Notes: generated by a model from the sequence alone, not told the origin. A stretch of 43,184 nucleotides of DNA from Bacteroidaceae bacterium (GCA_900770705.1 CAAGLF010000003.1:1-43184); one strand, 5' to 3'; numbered from the stretch's first letter, positions 26,454 to 35,686 are shown. A program made the numbers and translations.

Positions 26454-27902
26454 ATGAAAAAATTCGTTCCGAGCCTGCTGCTTATTCTTTGTACGCTGCC
26501 TGTGAATGCGCAGGTGGCAAACAGTACGGCGCAGGAAGCCGCCCCGAAAAACTACAACGGAGATAATAAAAACTACAACGGCGAAAAATTTTTTTTCAAC
26601 GGAGAAAAAAAATTTTTCAACGGAGATACTTCCGCTGCACAAAGTGAGGCGCTGGCCAAGATAGCCGTAGCGTACGCCGACTCCCTTGCCCGGCTGACCA
26701 GCCGCTTCCGGACGTGGCACTACGAGGGGGACGACACGCTGGCCAACCCCTTCTATTACCCCTTGTTCACAGGTACGACATTCCACCACGCCTCCATACA
26801 CCGCCGCATAGGAAGTATCGGCAACGCAGAGGGCGCGGCGGCCACGGAAGTGCCCTACCGCATAGCCTACGACGCCACGGACAGGCAGCTGAGGCGCAAT
26901 GCGTACATTGATGGCCGCCTGACGGACTTCTACGTGCAACACCCGGAGCTGATACGCCTCGACGGAAGCCGCGTAGAGGCCACCGAGGGATTGCGAGAGG
27001 ACATCAAGGAAGACGTGAAGCCCGACGCCACGCTTACCGGCCGACTCACGACAGAGACACCCGCTGCCCCCGCCGACGACTTCGACGACGCGTGGAATAT
27101 CGTGGTCAGAAAGCCCAACTTCTGGACACTCAAGGCCAACTTCGGACTGCAATTCATGCAGACCCACGTATCCGACAACTGGTACAAAGGCGGGGAGAGC
27201 AACAACAGCCTCCTGGCGTGGCTCAACGCCGAAGCCAATTATAACAACAAGCAGAAGCTGACCTTCGACAACAAGCTTGAACTGAAATTGGGATTCCAGT
27301 CGTCGAAGGGAGACGAGGAACACAAGTACAAGACGAACACCGACCTCATCCGACTGACCAACAAACTCGGCATACAGGCGGCCAAACGCTGGTATTATAC
27401 GCTGATGTTGCAGTCGTGGACGCAGTTCTGCCACGGATACCGCAGCAACGACCCCAAAGTGTACTCGGACTTCCTCTCCCCGTTAGAGTCCTTGCTCTCC
27501 ATAGGTATGGACTACAAACTCAATCCGAAGAACTTCTCGCTCTCGGCCAACATCGCCCCTCTGGCAGTGCACCTGAAATACGTGCAGCGCCCCAGCCTCG
27601 TCACTTCCTTCGGCCTGGACGAAGGCAAGCACGCGAAATTTGAATTTGGTTCGAACATCACGACGACATACAAGTGGACTATCAACAAAAACATCCAAAT
27701 CAACGGACGCTTCTACTACTTTACGGACTACAAGAAGGTACAGATTGAATGGGAGAACACCGCAACGCTGAAGATCAACAAATATCTGTCGACCAAACTC
27801 TACACTATGCCGCGCTTCGACGACAGCGCGAATCGCGAACCGGGCAAGTCGTACTTCCAGTTCTACGAGAACCTGACCGTAGGTCTCGACTTGTCGTTCT
27901 GA
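26454..27902 (+). CDS. DUF3078 outer-membrane protein with a heptapeptide repeat insertion
   Basis: A 482-residue protein with a signal peptide cleaved near VNAQ20. The C-terminal half (about residues 215-482) is rich in alternating beta-strands typical of a DUF3078 outer-membrane beta-barrel, with WNIVVRKPNFWTLKANFG, HVSDNWYKGGES and a final GLDLSF ending in Phe. Residues 32-59 are four heptads, of which KNYNGEK and KFFNGDT are two, encoded by copy 9 of the dispersed 21-bp repeat. They lie in the periplasmic linker just after the signal peptide, where an insertion should be tolerated. The biochemical function of the family is unknown. Confidence 0.8.
   Translation: MKKFVPSLLLILCTLPVNAQVANSTAQEAAPKNYNGDNKNYNGEKFFFNGEKKFFNGDTSAAQSEALAKIAVAYADSLARLTSRFRTWHYEGDDTLANPFYYPLFTGTTFHHASIHRRIGSIGNAEGAAATEVPYRIAYDATDRQLRRNAYIDGRLTDFYVQHPELIRLDGSRVEATEGLREDIKEDVKPDATLTGRLTTETPAAPADDFDDAWNIVVRKPNFWTLKANFGLQFMQTHVSDNWYKGGESNNSLLAWLNAEANYNNKQKLTFDNKLELKLGFQSSKGDEEHKYKTNTDLIRLTNKLGIQAAKRWYYTLMLQSWTQFCHGYRSNDPKVYSDFLSPLESLLSIGMDYKLNPKNFSLSANIAPLAVHLKYVQRPSLVTSFGLDEGKHAKFEFGSNITTTYKWTINKNIQINGRFYYFTDYKKVQIEWENTATLKINKYLSTKLYTMPRFDDSANREPGKSYFQFYENLTVGLDLSF
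26547..26630. repeat. 21-bp modular repeat, copy 9, inside a reading frame
   Basis: Exactly 84 bp, codons 32-59 of the DUF3078 gene. Four modules share the word CAACGG(A/C)GA followed by an A/T tract. The 21-bp period equals seven codons, so each module codes for one heptad with a central NG followed by D or E. No stop codon arises in this frame. Confidence 0.9.
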
Positions 27903-27938
27903 CAAGGGGCGGCAGGACAATCTTCCTCCAGAGCAAAA

Positions 27939-27982
27939 ATACTGACAGCGGCGAAAGCACTTGCTTTCGCCGCTGTCAGTAT
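27939..27982. terminator. Bidirectional terminator after the DUF3078 gene
   Basis: Perfect 21-bp arms (27939-27959 and 27962-27982) with ACTGACAGCGGCG core, flanked by an A-run on the left. It separates two convergent genes. Confidence 0.85.
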
Positions 27983-28055
27983 ATATTCATCCGCGATACG
28001 GGAAGCGGATGGGCCGCCGACGGAGACGCCGGCAGCCGGAAGAGGGTTTTCCCGC

Positions 28056-28865
28056 CTATGCCGGCCTTTCCCGAATGTAGGAGGGCAGGGGAACGGGCCT
28101 GCTGAAATGGCTTGTAAACAGCTCTGCAATTTTGTAGAAGTACCGCAGACTGAGCAGGAAGTAGCACGAGGCGATACGGTGGGTGCGCAAGGCACGCCGA
28201 TGGTCGCGCATAATGTTGTAGTGGCTGCGGAAGCCGGAATTGGAAACGCCGCCGGCACGCATAGTGACACAGTCGCAGGGAATATAGGCGGTGGAAATCC
28301 GATGAACGACCAGCAGACGCAAAAGTAGCTCGAAGTCGGCAGCCACTTTGTAGCTTGTGTCGAAAACGCCGTACTGCCGGTAGATTTCCCTACGGCAATA
28401 GAAGGAGGGATGGGCGGGCATAAAGCCGAAGCGCATAAGGCCGGGCGAGAACACACGGGAGCTGTAGTGGCGCACGGTGTGCCCCAAATCCGTCTGGTCT
28501 ACATAATGTACATCGCCGTAGACGGCATCCACGTGCTTCGATGTGAAGGCGGCGGCTATCTTTTCGAGGGTGTCGGCCGAAGAATAGAAGTCGTCGGAAT
28601 TCAAGAGGCCGACCACGTCGCCCGTAGCGCAGGCTATGCCCTTGTTCATCGCGTCGTAAAGGCCCTTGTCGGGCTCGGAGATATAGGTCATTCGGCCATT
28701 GAAGAGCGGGACATAGCTGCGAATGATGTCGGACGTGGCGTCTGTCGAGGCGCCGTCGACAACAATGTATTCTATGTCTGTATAAGTCTGTGCGAGCACG
28801 CTCTCGATGGTGTCTCTGAGTGTGGAAGCACTGTTGTATGTGGCGGTAATGATACTTATCTTCAT
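28056..28865 (-). CDS. Family 2 glycosyltransferase
   Basis: A 269-residue GT-A protein of the WcaA type. It begins MKISIITATYNSASTLRDTIES and carries VDGASTDAT, SEPDKGLYDAMNKGI and the metal-binding LLNSDDFY. The start is the ATG before KISIITATYN; an upstream open stretch of 68 codons has no domain character. It is the last gene of a likely operon with the Wzi protein and the lipocalin-like lipoprotein, so it probably acts in surface polysaccharide assembly. The sugar transferred is unknown. Confidence 0.87.
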   Translation of the reverse strand: MKISIITATYNSASTLRDTIESVLAQTYTDIEYIVVDGASTDATSDIIRSYVPLFNGRMTYISEPDKGLYDAMNKGIACATGDVVGLLNSDDFYSSADTLEKIAAAFTSKHVDAVYGDVHYVDQTDLGHTVRHYSSRVFSPGLMRFGFMPAHPSFYCRREIYRQYGVFDTSYKVAADFELLLRLLVVHRISTAYIPCDCVTMRAGGVSNSGFRSHYNIMRDHRRALRTHRIASCYFLLSLRYFYKIAELFTSHFSRPVPLPSYIRERPA

Positions 28866-29013
28866 ACTTGGAATATCCAGCGTGTAGTTGGAGGCCGGTT
28901 GCTCCGCCGTCGCGGAGGCTGACTGCACCTCTATATATGCTAACGTGGTTTTTGCGGAAAATTGTGTATCGGCACAGCAGTTTTTCTGCCGGACAGGCGG
29001 ACGGACAGCTGCG

Positions 29014-29562
29014 TCAGAACTTCCGGAAGGTGAGACGCCGGCAGCTATCGCGGAGAACGAGCCGGCCACCTGATATGGTTTCCACTTCGAAGTGGGCGGT
29101 ATTTCCGCATATGCCCACAGGCAGGAGTGCCTGCGTGGCGGAATCGGTGAGCAGGCTGTCGCGGTCGCGAAAGTGGATGTAGGCAGCTGTAATGTCGAGC
29201 GTGGCGCCCTGATGGCGGAAGCGCGCCACTGTCTCGCCGGTATGGCCGTTAAGCGGCCCGGAAAGCGTCTTGATGGAAAGCAGGTCGAGCTGAAAACTCC
29301 AGTATATCCGCTGGTCGCTGACGTCCTGCGTAGCTGCGTCGAAGTACAAGGCCCGAAAATTTTCTTTTCTCGGAGATAATTTTTTTTTCAAAGGCGAAAG
29401 TTTTTCCTTCAACGCTTGTTCTGTGGCCTCGGGAGCCGAGGCGGCAAAGTTCTGTATTTCCAGCAACTGCCACTGGCCGTCCAAATCGCCGTTCTGCGGC
29501 AGTTTGTCGCAGGAGAGCGGCAGCAGGAGGAGCAGCAACATTGATAGATATGTCTTTCTCAT
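29014..29562 (-). CDS. Lipocalin-like lipoprotein with a heptapeptide repeat insertion
   Basis: A 182-residue protein. The signal sequence ends LLPLSC with lipidated Cys18, then DLDGQWQLLEI, the usual first strand of small Bacteroidales lipocalin-like proteins (DUF4847 kind). Residues 52-72 are three lysine-rich heptads, including KEKLSPL and KKKLSPR, encoded by copy 10 of the dispersed repeat on this strand. They split the first strand from the next beta-strand FDAATQDVSDQRIYWSFQL, as a loop insertion. It follows the Wzi gene with 27 bp between. Function is unknown. Confidence 0.75.
   Translation of the reverse strand: MRKTYLSMLLLLLLPLSCDKLPQNGDLDGQWQLLEIQNFAASAPEATEQALKEKLSPLKKKLSPRKENFRALYFDAATQDVSDQRIYWSFQLDLLSIKTLSGPLNGHTGETVARFRHQGATLDITAAYIHFRDRDSLLTDSATQALLPVGICGNTAHFEVETISGGRLVLRDSCRRLTFRKF
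29338..29409. repeat. 21-bp modular repeat, copy 10, inside a reading frame
   Basis: Three complete 21-bp modules and part of a fourth, read on the minus strand as codons 52-75 of the lipocalin-like gene. The words CTTTCGCCTTTG, TATCTCCGAGA and CGGGCCTTGTA are the same as in intergenic copies. The frame stays open and the heptad period is kept. Confidence 0.85.
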
Positions 29563-29589
29563 CGTGAATGTATTTTTGTGCGGAGAGCG

Positions 29590-31122
29590 TTATTTCACCA
29601 GTAGGCCGGACTTGGCAATCGTGAGCTGGAAACCGGTGTTGTCGCCCAGCAAGCGGCCACGGTCGAGGCCGAAAGCGCCTTTCACGCTCCAGCCCCGCAG
29701 GTCGGGCGAGCCGGCTTTGCGGAATTGGTAGGCGGCTTCGACAAGCAGGCTCGTGGTACGGCGCACTTCGGGATAGGGTTGTGCGTACGTTCCCCAGCTC
29801 TTGGAGAACGAAGCGAGCACCCTGTAGTGCAAACCGGGGAGCGGGTCGCCCGAAAGGCCGACGTGGTGGGCACGGAAGCGGTTGTTGAGAAACTCCAGAC
29901 TGCCGTTGTGATTGTAGAGAGGACTGGTGAAGAGCGGATTGCCGATGGCCTGCCCCCAATGTTGCCATCCCTGGTACAGATTGTGGTTATAGTAGTTGTC
30001 GATGCCGCTTATCTGGTCGGGGATGGCTTCGGTGTAGTCGTGATAGAGGGGGCCGGACTGATAGTCGGTACGCAAGCTTTCGTAGACGAGGCAGGAGAGC
30101 ACGGGATTGGCCGGCAACGTAATCTCAGCACCGAGCAATCCGTCGCGCCAGCCGTACTGGAGAAACATCTGGCTGTGATCTTCGAAAAAATGGTCGTAGT
30201 AAATGCGCGCACTCCAGCCCTTGCCTTTGTATTTCAGGGCGAAAAGCCAGCTTCCCACGGTGTTGCCGGCCGCGTTGGCGTAGGTAGTCCCGTCGGTGGC
30301 GTCGCTGCCGGTACCGAAGATGGCATTGATGAAGTCTTTCGGGGCAGTGCCCATCTTCAGGGGCTCGGACAGCGTGCCTTCCCAACCCCGTCCATTATAG
30401 ATGGTGCCTCCAAATTCACACGCCATCTCCAGTCCGCCCTCGAAGGTGATCGGAAATTTCTTCTCATTGCCCAAACGGAGATAACCGGCTTTGGTGTGGA
30501 GCAGCGCATGCCTGACATAGCGTCCGCCCGCGGGGACGTAGTCCTGCTGAAAGCCGCCGTCGGTCATCATTCCGTAGCCGAAGTGTCCCTTGATGGCCAC
30601 CAGGTCGGCCTTTCCGGAGATGTTCCAATACTCGGGAAGCTCGAAGCGCACTTGGGGGACGGGACGCGCATTCGTACCGAGGGTCAAGGCACCACTGCTG
30701 AGCCCGGCATTGCGGAAGGCGGCGGGCTGCTCCTTCGCACCGACGGACAAACGCATAATCCGGTACTCAAAGTCGGCATAGAGTTGCTGCACGACAAACG
30801 TACTGCTGTAATTGTAGGCGGCAGCGAGATCCAAACCATAGCCCAGACGCCACTTGCTGGCCGTATCGGCCTGTGCGGGACGGGAAAGGGCCACGCGGAA
30901 ATAGCCATTCTGGTCGTCCGTGCTCGAGAGGCCGTGACGGTTGGCATTCAGCCATAGAGGAGCGTCGCCGTCGGAGCAGGCGGTCACTTGTGCCTCGGCC
31001 TTATAGCAGAGTCCTGCGGCTGCATTCTCAAACATGCCCTGCGCGCGGACAAGGGTGGGGGCGGGAAGGAGTGCAACAGCCAGCAGAGCGAACCACGTCC
31101 GGCTGTTAAAATATGGTTTCAT
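29590..31122 (-). CDS. Wzi family capsule assembly outer-membrane protein
   Basis: A 510-residue protein with a signal peptide ending at about VRAQ28. The rest is a beta-barrel with the family signature YNHNLYQGWQHWGQAIGNPL and ITLPANPVL. Wzi proteins bind exported capsule polysaccharide at the outer surface. It is the second gene of a run DUF4468, wzi-like, lipoprotein, glycosyltransferase on the same strand, with gaps of 28, 27 and about 150 bp, which supports an envelope polysaccharide role. The substrate cannot be deduced. Confidence 0.85.
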   Translation of the reverse strand: MKPYFNSRTWFALLAVALLPAPTLVRAQGMFENAAAGLCYKAEAQVTACSDGDAPLWLNANRHGLSSTDDQNGYFRVALSRPAQADTASKWRLGYGLDLAAAYNYSSTFVVQQLYADFEYRIMRLSVGAKEQPAAFRNAGLSSGALTLGTNARPVPQVRFELPEYWNISGKADLVAIKGHFGYGMMTDGGFQQDYVPAGGRYVRHALLHTKAGYLRLGNEKKFPITFEGGLEMACEFGGTIYNGRGWEGTLSEPLKMGTAPKDFINAIFGTGSDATDGTTYANAAGNTVGSWLFALKYKGKGWSARIYYDHFFEDHSQMFLQYGWRDGLLGAEITLPANPVLSCLVYESLRTDYQSGPLYHDYTEAIPDQISGIDNYYNHNLYQGWQHWGQAIGNPLFTSPLYNHNGSLEFLNNRFRAHHVGLSGDPLPGLHYRVLASFSKSWGTYAQPYPEVRRTTSLLVEAAYQFRKAGSPDLRGWSVKGAFGLDRGRLLGDNTGFQLTIAKSGLLVK

Positions 31123-31150
31123 AGGGTGTGAATGGAATAGGGAAGCCTGG

Positions 31151-31777
31151 TCATTCCTCGACTTCCACGTATTTCTTTACCTTTATCCGGGCTCCGGCCG
31201 CCTTGGCAGCCTCCTGGAAAATCTGATCTTTGCGGTCGATGGTGAAACGGCGGAACTTGCCGGGAATCCTGTACATCTTCGTTCCGTCCTTGCTGAGTGC
31301 CGCCTCATCGGTAATCCACTTCTCGGCCCTGTAGCTGAGGTCGGGGACCGTTTCGTTGCTGGGCGTATCCGTAATGTCGTAGATATAGTGGATACGGCGC
31401 ATCTCGATGTCGAAACGTCCTTCTCCGACACGGCAGATGAGCTGGTAGAAGAAGCGGGTGCCGTCGGTGGAGAAAGCCTTGCGCTTGAAGTAAAGCGTTT
31501 CTTCGAGCGAAGCGACCAGCAGGCCCTCGGAAGCGTCACTTTCGGTGATACGCGCCTGCGGCAGACTGTTCTCACTTTCTACGAGCACCTTTTGTACATA
31601 ATCTGCCAGAGCCGTAAAAATCTCGGCCTTCGACTTACCGGGCACTTCATAGGTCTGCGTGAACGTGACCATACCGTCGCGCACGGGTACCGCACCGGCC
31701 ATATACTTTTGGTCGTACTTTTGAGCAGACAGGCCGGCAGATACGACACAGAGAATGAGGAGAAGAATCTTTTTCAT
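31151..31777 (-). CDS. DUF4468 domain protein, exported
   Basis: A 208-residue protein with a signal peptide (MKKILLLILCVVSAGLSAQ). The body has the DUF4468 pattern: VTFTQTYEVPGKSKAEIFTALADYV near the start, RFFYQLICRVGEGRFDIEMRRIHYIYD in the middle. The family is common in Bacteroidales, with unknown function. The ATG at 31777 begins the signal peptide; ten open codons upstream include the promoter box. It heads an operon with the Wzi-like gene. Confidence 0.8.
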   Translation of the reverse strand: MKKILLLILCVVSAGLSAQKYDQKYMAGAVPVRDGMVTFTQTYEVPGKSKAEIFTALADYVQKVLVESENSLPQARITESDASEGLLVASLEETLYFKRKAFSTDGTRFFYQLICRVGEGRFDIEMRRIHYIYDITDTPSNETVPDLSYRAEKWITDEAALSKDGTKMYRIPGKFRRFTIDRKDQIFQEAAKAAGARIKVKKYVEVEE

Positions 31778-31804
31778 AGGGTGGAAGTTGGATGGATTAC
31801 AATG

Positions 31805-31812
31805 CAAAAGTA
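31805..31812 (-). promoter_or_regulatory. -7 box TACTTTTG for the DUF4468-wzi operon
   Basis: Consensus TAnnTTTG on the minus strand, 28 nt before the ATG. No TTTG -33 box. Confidence 0.6.
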
Positions 31813-31857
31813 ATCAATCTCAGCTGAAGAAAAAAATATGTCCGCAGTAATTTGAAG

Positions 31858-31941
31858 TACTGCGGAGATAATAAAAATTTCCTCGGAGATAATTTTTCTT
31901 ATCTCCGAGGAAAAAATTTTTTCGGGCCTTGTTCTTCGACG
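31858..31941. repeat. 21-bp modular repeat, copy 11
   Basis: Four modules with words TACTGCGGAGATAA, CCTCGGAGATAA, TATCTCCGAGG and TCGGGCCTTG. Modules two and three form a perfect 15-bp hairpin (31878-31892 and 31899-31913) with a 6-nt loop. It lies in the 3' region of the galactose operon and upstream of the DUF4468 promoter. The end sequence CGTAGAAAGG, present at the left of copies 7 and 8, follows on the right. Confidence 0.87.
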
Positions 31942-31993
31942 TAGAAAGGAAATACGCCTCCCAAGGTCGGAACTTGGCGATTATACTATTGAC

Positions 31994-33154
31994 TTAGAGC
32001 AGCTTGCGGGCTCCGTCGCCGATTACAACATCGATAACGACAGGAGCTTTGCCGAACTTAGCCTTGAATTTCTCGACAACGACTTTCTTGAAGTTGTCAG
32101 CGAGTTCGTTGGCAACGAGGTTGATGGTGCAACCACCGAATCCGCCACCCATTATGCGCGAACCAGTAACGCCTTCTTCCTTGGCAATGTCGTTGAGGAA
32201 GTCGAGTTCTTCGCAACTTACCTCATATTCCTTGCTTAAGCCGTAGTGCGTTTCATACATCATCTTACCTACCATTTCGTAGTCGTCGTGTTCGAGAGCG
32301 TCACAGACGGCGAGCACACGCTCAACTTCGCCGATAACGTAGCGGGCACGCTTGTATTCGTCTCCAGTGACCTGTCCCTGAACTTCGTCGAGCATTTCCA
32401 TCGTGGCGTCGCGGAGGGACTCTACCTCAGGATGGTTCTTCTTGATGATTTCAGCCACATGCTCACACTGCAGACGGCGCTCGTTGTAAGGACTGCCTGC
32501 CAACTCGTGCTTAACGCAACTGTTCACCAGAATAAGTTGGTAACCCTTCGGATTCCACGGGAAATAAGCATATTCTCCACTGCGGCAGTCGAGGCGCATC
32601 AGGCTTCCTTTTTTGCCGAATACGCTGGCGAACTGGTCCATAATACCGCAGTTACATCCTAAATACTTGTGCTCCGTCCGTTGTCCAACGCGTGCAAGTT
32701 CCATTTTCTCCACCTTGTTTTCGCCCCAGATATCGTTCAAGGCAAAAGCATATACGCTCTCAAGCGCAGCGGAAGAGGACATACCGGCTCCTAAAGGCAC
32801 ATCACCGGCAAATGCCGTGTTGAAACCCTCGACGGGAACACCCAAAGCCATCATCTCGCGGCACACGCCGAAAATGTAGCGTGCCCAGGAAGCGGAAGGA
32901 CCTTTCTCGTCGTCCAGCGAAAACTCCACATAGTCTTTCAAGTCGATGGAGTAGGCGCGCACATTGCGGGTTCCGTTCGGCTTTATTTCGGCAATCATTC
33001 CCTGCTCTACGGCACCGGGGAACACAAAGCCGTTGTTGTAGTCCGTATGTTCGCCAATCAGATTAATACGGCCGGGAGAAGCGTACACGCTGCCCGTATC
33101 TCCATCAAAATGCTTGATGAAACGCGATCTTACATCTTCAATTGTCAGTTTCAT
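31994..33154 (-). CDS. galK: Galactokinase
   Basis: A 386-residue GHMP kinase that phosphorylates galactose to galactose-1-phosphate. The signature GRINLIGEHTDYN (about residues 28-40), the ATP loop PLGAGMSSSAAL and the C-terminal GGGFGGCTINLV are all present. Third gene of galM, transporter, galK with a 34-bp gap before it. Full length for the family. Confidence 0.95.
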   Translation of the reverse strand: MKLTIEDVRSRFIKHFDGDTGSVYASPGRINLIGEHTDYNNGFVFPGAVEQGMIAEIKPNGTRNVRAYSIDLKDYVEFSLDDEKGPSASWARYIFGVCREMMALGVPVEGFNTAFAGDVPLGAGMSSSAALESVYAFALNDIWGENKVEKMELARVGQRTEHKYLGCNCGIMDQFASVFGKKGSLMRLDCRSGEYAYFPWNPKGYQLILVNSCVKHELAGSPYNERRLQCEHVAEIIKKNHPEVESLRDATMEMLDEVQGQVTGDEYKRARYVIGEVERVLAVCDALEHDDYEMVGKMMYETHYGLSKEYEVSCEELDFLNDIAKEEGVTGSRIMGGGFGGCTINLVANELADNFKKVVVEKFKAKFGKAPVVIDVVIGDGARKLL

Positions 33155-33188
33155 AGTACTTCTATATTAAATTTATATGTATATGCTC

Positions 33189-34457
33189 TTATTTTTCACG
33201 ATGGCTGACACGACTTCCGACAAGCGCGTAGAACAGCAGATAGGCAGCACAGAATACTACCACCCAGAAACTCGTGATATAATCGGTGAAATCGGCCACT
33301 TGTGCCTGAATAGCCATCATTACTGCGCAGCCGAATACCATTGTCATAAAGATACCGGAAGCTATCGCCGTATATTTGCCAAGTCCCTCAACGGCCATAT
33401 TGAATATCGCGCCCCACATTACGCTTGTGCACAGTCCCACGAGCAAGAATGCGAATATGCCGACAGGAATTTCTTGCCAGATCAATTCCAGCTTGCCCCA
33501 GTCGACGCCCGGGAAGTTAACGTTAATTCCTTGAGGTGCGAACATACCGAAAAGTACAAGCACGATAGTTACGCTTGACACTACTGTTATCATCGCGCGA
33601 CTGCTCACTTTGCTGCCAATGCTGGCACCGACAAAACGGCCGATCAACATCATAAACCAATATACAGCCACGAGAAGTCCGACGGTGGCGGCGGGAATGC
33701 CGTCTGCAACGAGGTATTGCTGAACGAAGTTGGGCACACCGACTTCGATTCCCATATATAGGAAGATGGCGAGTGCACCAAGTGCGAAGTGGCGGTGCGA
33801 CATTGCACCCTTTATCAGATTAAGTTGAACGGGAGCCTGCTCCGGTTCTTCGATTTTCGTAAACAGAATAACGATAAAGGCTACTACGAAGATGGCCAGG
33901 GCTATCATCAAAGCGGGAGTGGCGTCGGCGATTTTCGCCTTGGCGGCATCGGCAATCAGGGCGCCCATCAAGATGTAGCAGGCTACGGCTGCGGTGGAAT
34001 TGAATACGCCGCCGATCTGAATAAGCTGGTTTCCCTTGTTTCCGCCGCCGCCCAAGATGTTCAGCATAGGGTTGACGACGCAATTGAGAATGCACATACA
34101 GAGTCCTGCAATGAAGGCACCGACGAGGTAGACGCCGAAAACAAGTCCCAAGTTCTCCTTAGCGTCGAGTTGTCCGCTGTACCACTGGATCAGAATGCCC
34201 AGACAGCCGACTGCCAAGCCGATAAGTGCTGTTTTCTTATATCCGAATTTGGAGATCAGCATACCGGCGGGGATTCCCATAACGAGGTAAGCCACGAAGT
34301 TGCCGTAGTTGCCAATCTGGGCGAGGACATTGGAGATTTCTCCTTGGTTCTTGATGATGGTTGCCATCGGGGTACAAAGATTTGTCACGAAGGCAATCAT
34401 TGCAAACAGGGCGATCATAATCACGATGGCGCCCCATTGTTTGGATTGTTGGCTCAT
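33189..34457 (-). CDS. Glucose/galactose MFS transporter
   Basis: A 422-residue inner-membrane protein with 12 predicted segments of the FucP/GluP sugar:proton symporter branch. It begins with TNLCTPMATIIKNQGEISNVLAQ and PAGMLISKFGYKKTALIG, and ends with a short polar tail. The position between galM and galK, with gaps of 36 and 34 bp, makes galactose (or glucose) the likely substrate. Confidence 0.9.
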   Translation of the reverse strand: MSQQSKQWGAIVIMIALFAMIAFVTNLCTPMATIIKNQGEISNVLAQIGNYGNFVAYLVMGIPAGMLISKFGYKKTALIGLAVGCLGILIQWYSGQLDAKENLGLVFGVYLVGAFIAGLCMCILNCVVNPMLNILGGGGNKGNQLIQIGGVFNSTAAVACYILMGALIADAAKAKIADATPALMIALAIFVVAFIVILFTKIEEPEQAPVQLNLIKGAMSHRHFALGALAIFLYMGIEVGVPNFVQQYLVADGIPAATVGLLVAVYWFMMLIGRFVGASIGSKVSSRAMITVVSSVTIVLVLFGMFAPQGINVNFPGVDWGKLELIWQEIPVGIFAFLLVGLCTSVMWGAIFNMAVEGLGKYTAIASGIFMTMVFGCAVMMAIQAQVADFTDYITSFWVVVFCAAYLLFYALVGSRVSHREK

Positions 34458-34493
34458 AATTTTAGATTGGTTAGTTGGTTTATGGAATTTGGA

Positions 34494-35579
34494 TTATTCT
34501 TCTACTCCGAACTTATAGATAGTCTTTTGCGTATATACTTCTCCCGGTTTCAGGACGACGCTGGGGAAATGCGCACGGTTGGGACTGTCAGGAAAATGTT
34601 GGGCTTCGAAGCACAGGGCGCTGCGACGGCCGAAAGTGGCGCCGTGCTGGCCTTTGTAACCGTCGGCCCAGTTGTCCGAATAGAACTGAACGCCAGGCTC
34701 GGTGGTATAGACCTCCATCGTACGTCCGCTTTCGGGTTCCTTGATACGGGCTGCGAACGACAGTTCTCCGGGTTCGCGCTTGTTGAGTACGTAGCAGTGG
34801 TCGTAGCCGGCTCCGTTCTTTATCTGCGGATGGTCGGCGTCGATTCTTTCGCCTACGGTATGGGGTGTGGTGAAGTCAAACGGTGTTCCCTTGACGCTCA
34901 GGATTTCTCCGGTAGGGATAGAGTTTTCATCGATGGGGATGTAGAAATCTGCATTAATCTCGCAGATGACATTCATAGCCGAGGGCGTCGGATTGGCTAT
35001 GCCGGAGAGAGAGAAGAAGCCGTGGGAGGTCATATTGACGACGGTCTTTTTGTTTGTGGTGCCCTTGTAGTCGATGATAAGTTCGTCGTCGTCGCTCAAA
35101 GTATACATTACCGTCATCGACAGTTCGCCGGGGAATCCCTCTTGATAGTAGGGCGATACATAGCGAAGCACCAAGGCGCGTTCGCCCACCTGTTCGGCGT
35201 CCCAGACGCGGGCATGGAATCCTGTGGGGCCACCGTGGAGATGATTGGGCCCGTTGTTGATGGACAGGTGGTACTCCTTGCCGTTCAAGGTGAAGCGTCC
35301 CTTGCAAATTCTGTTGCCATAGCGGCCCACGAGCGTCGAAAGGAAGGGTTCGGGCGAGGCCACACAGTCGTCTATGTTGTCGTGTCCTTGAATGATGTTG
35401 GCCATTTTTCCGTTTTTATCCGGGGTCATAATGGCCACGAGGCTTCCTCCATAGTTGGTGACGGCCACTTCCATTCCGTTTTTGTTTCTAAGGAAAAACA
35501 AGTCGGTTTCTTTTCCTCCTATGACTTTCTGAAAATCTTCGCGTCTCAGTCCGCAGAGGGATACGTTGTTATCTTCCAT
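34494..35579 (-). CDS. galM: Aldose 1-epimerase (galactose mutarotase)
   Basis: A 361-residue beta-sandwich enzyme that interconverts alpha and beta forms of galactose. Catalytic His in GPNHLHGG and a later His in MTSHGFFSL, with Glu in EPGVQFYSDN. The start MEDNNVSLCG was chosen because the upstream open stretch of 57 codons covers the promoter and has no homology. First gene of the operon, with a TTTG-N19-CAATTTTG promoter about 110 nt upstream. Confidence 0.94.
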   Translation of the reverse strand: MEDNNVSLCGLRREDFQKVIGGKETDLFFLRNKNGMEVAVTNYGGSLVAIMTPDKNGKMANIIQGHDNIDDCVASPEPFLSTLVGRYGNRICKGRFTLNGKEYHLSINNGPNHLHGGPTGFHARVWDAEQVGERALVLRYVSPYYQEGFPGELSMTVMYTLSDDDELIIDYKGTTNKKTVVNMTSHGFFSLSGIANPTPSAMNVICEINADFYIPIDENSIPTGEILSVKGTPFDFTTPHTVGERIDADHPQIKNGAGYDHCYVLNKREPGELSFAARIKEPESGRTMEVYTTEPGVQFYSDNWADGYKGQHGATFGRRSALCFEAQHFPDSPNRAHFPSVVLKPGEVYTQKTIYKFGVEE

Positions 35580-35686
35580 AATATGTTTAGGATTATAGGT
35601 TTGATGGTTGCCTTTGAAATTTTCAGAGCCGTCGTCGACGCATTCCGTATGGGCGGAACAGATGGACATACCAGCCGTTCTTCTTG

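Noticed and set aside
26547..26630. Diversity-generating retroelement variable region
   Set aside because: No reverse transcriptase or template repeat is near; the variation is in whole words, not at adenines.
26394..27434. A 346-codon minus-strand open frame
   Set aside because: Antisense to the DUF3078 gene; the plus frame has a signal peptide and beta-barrel character.
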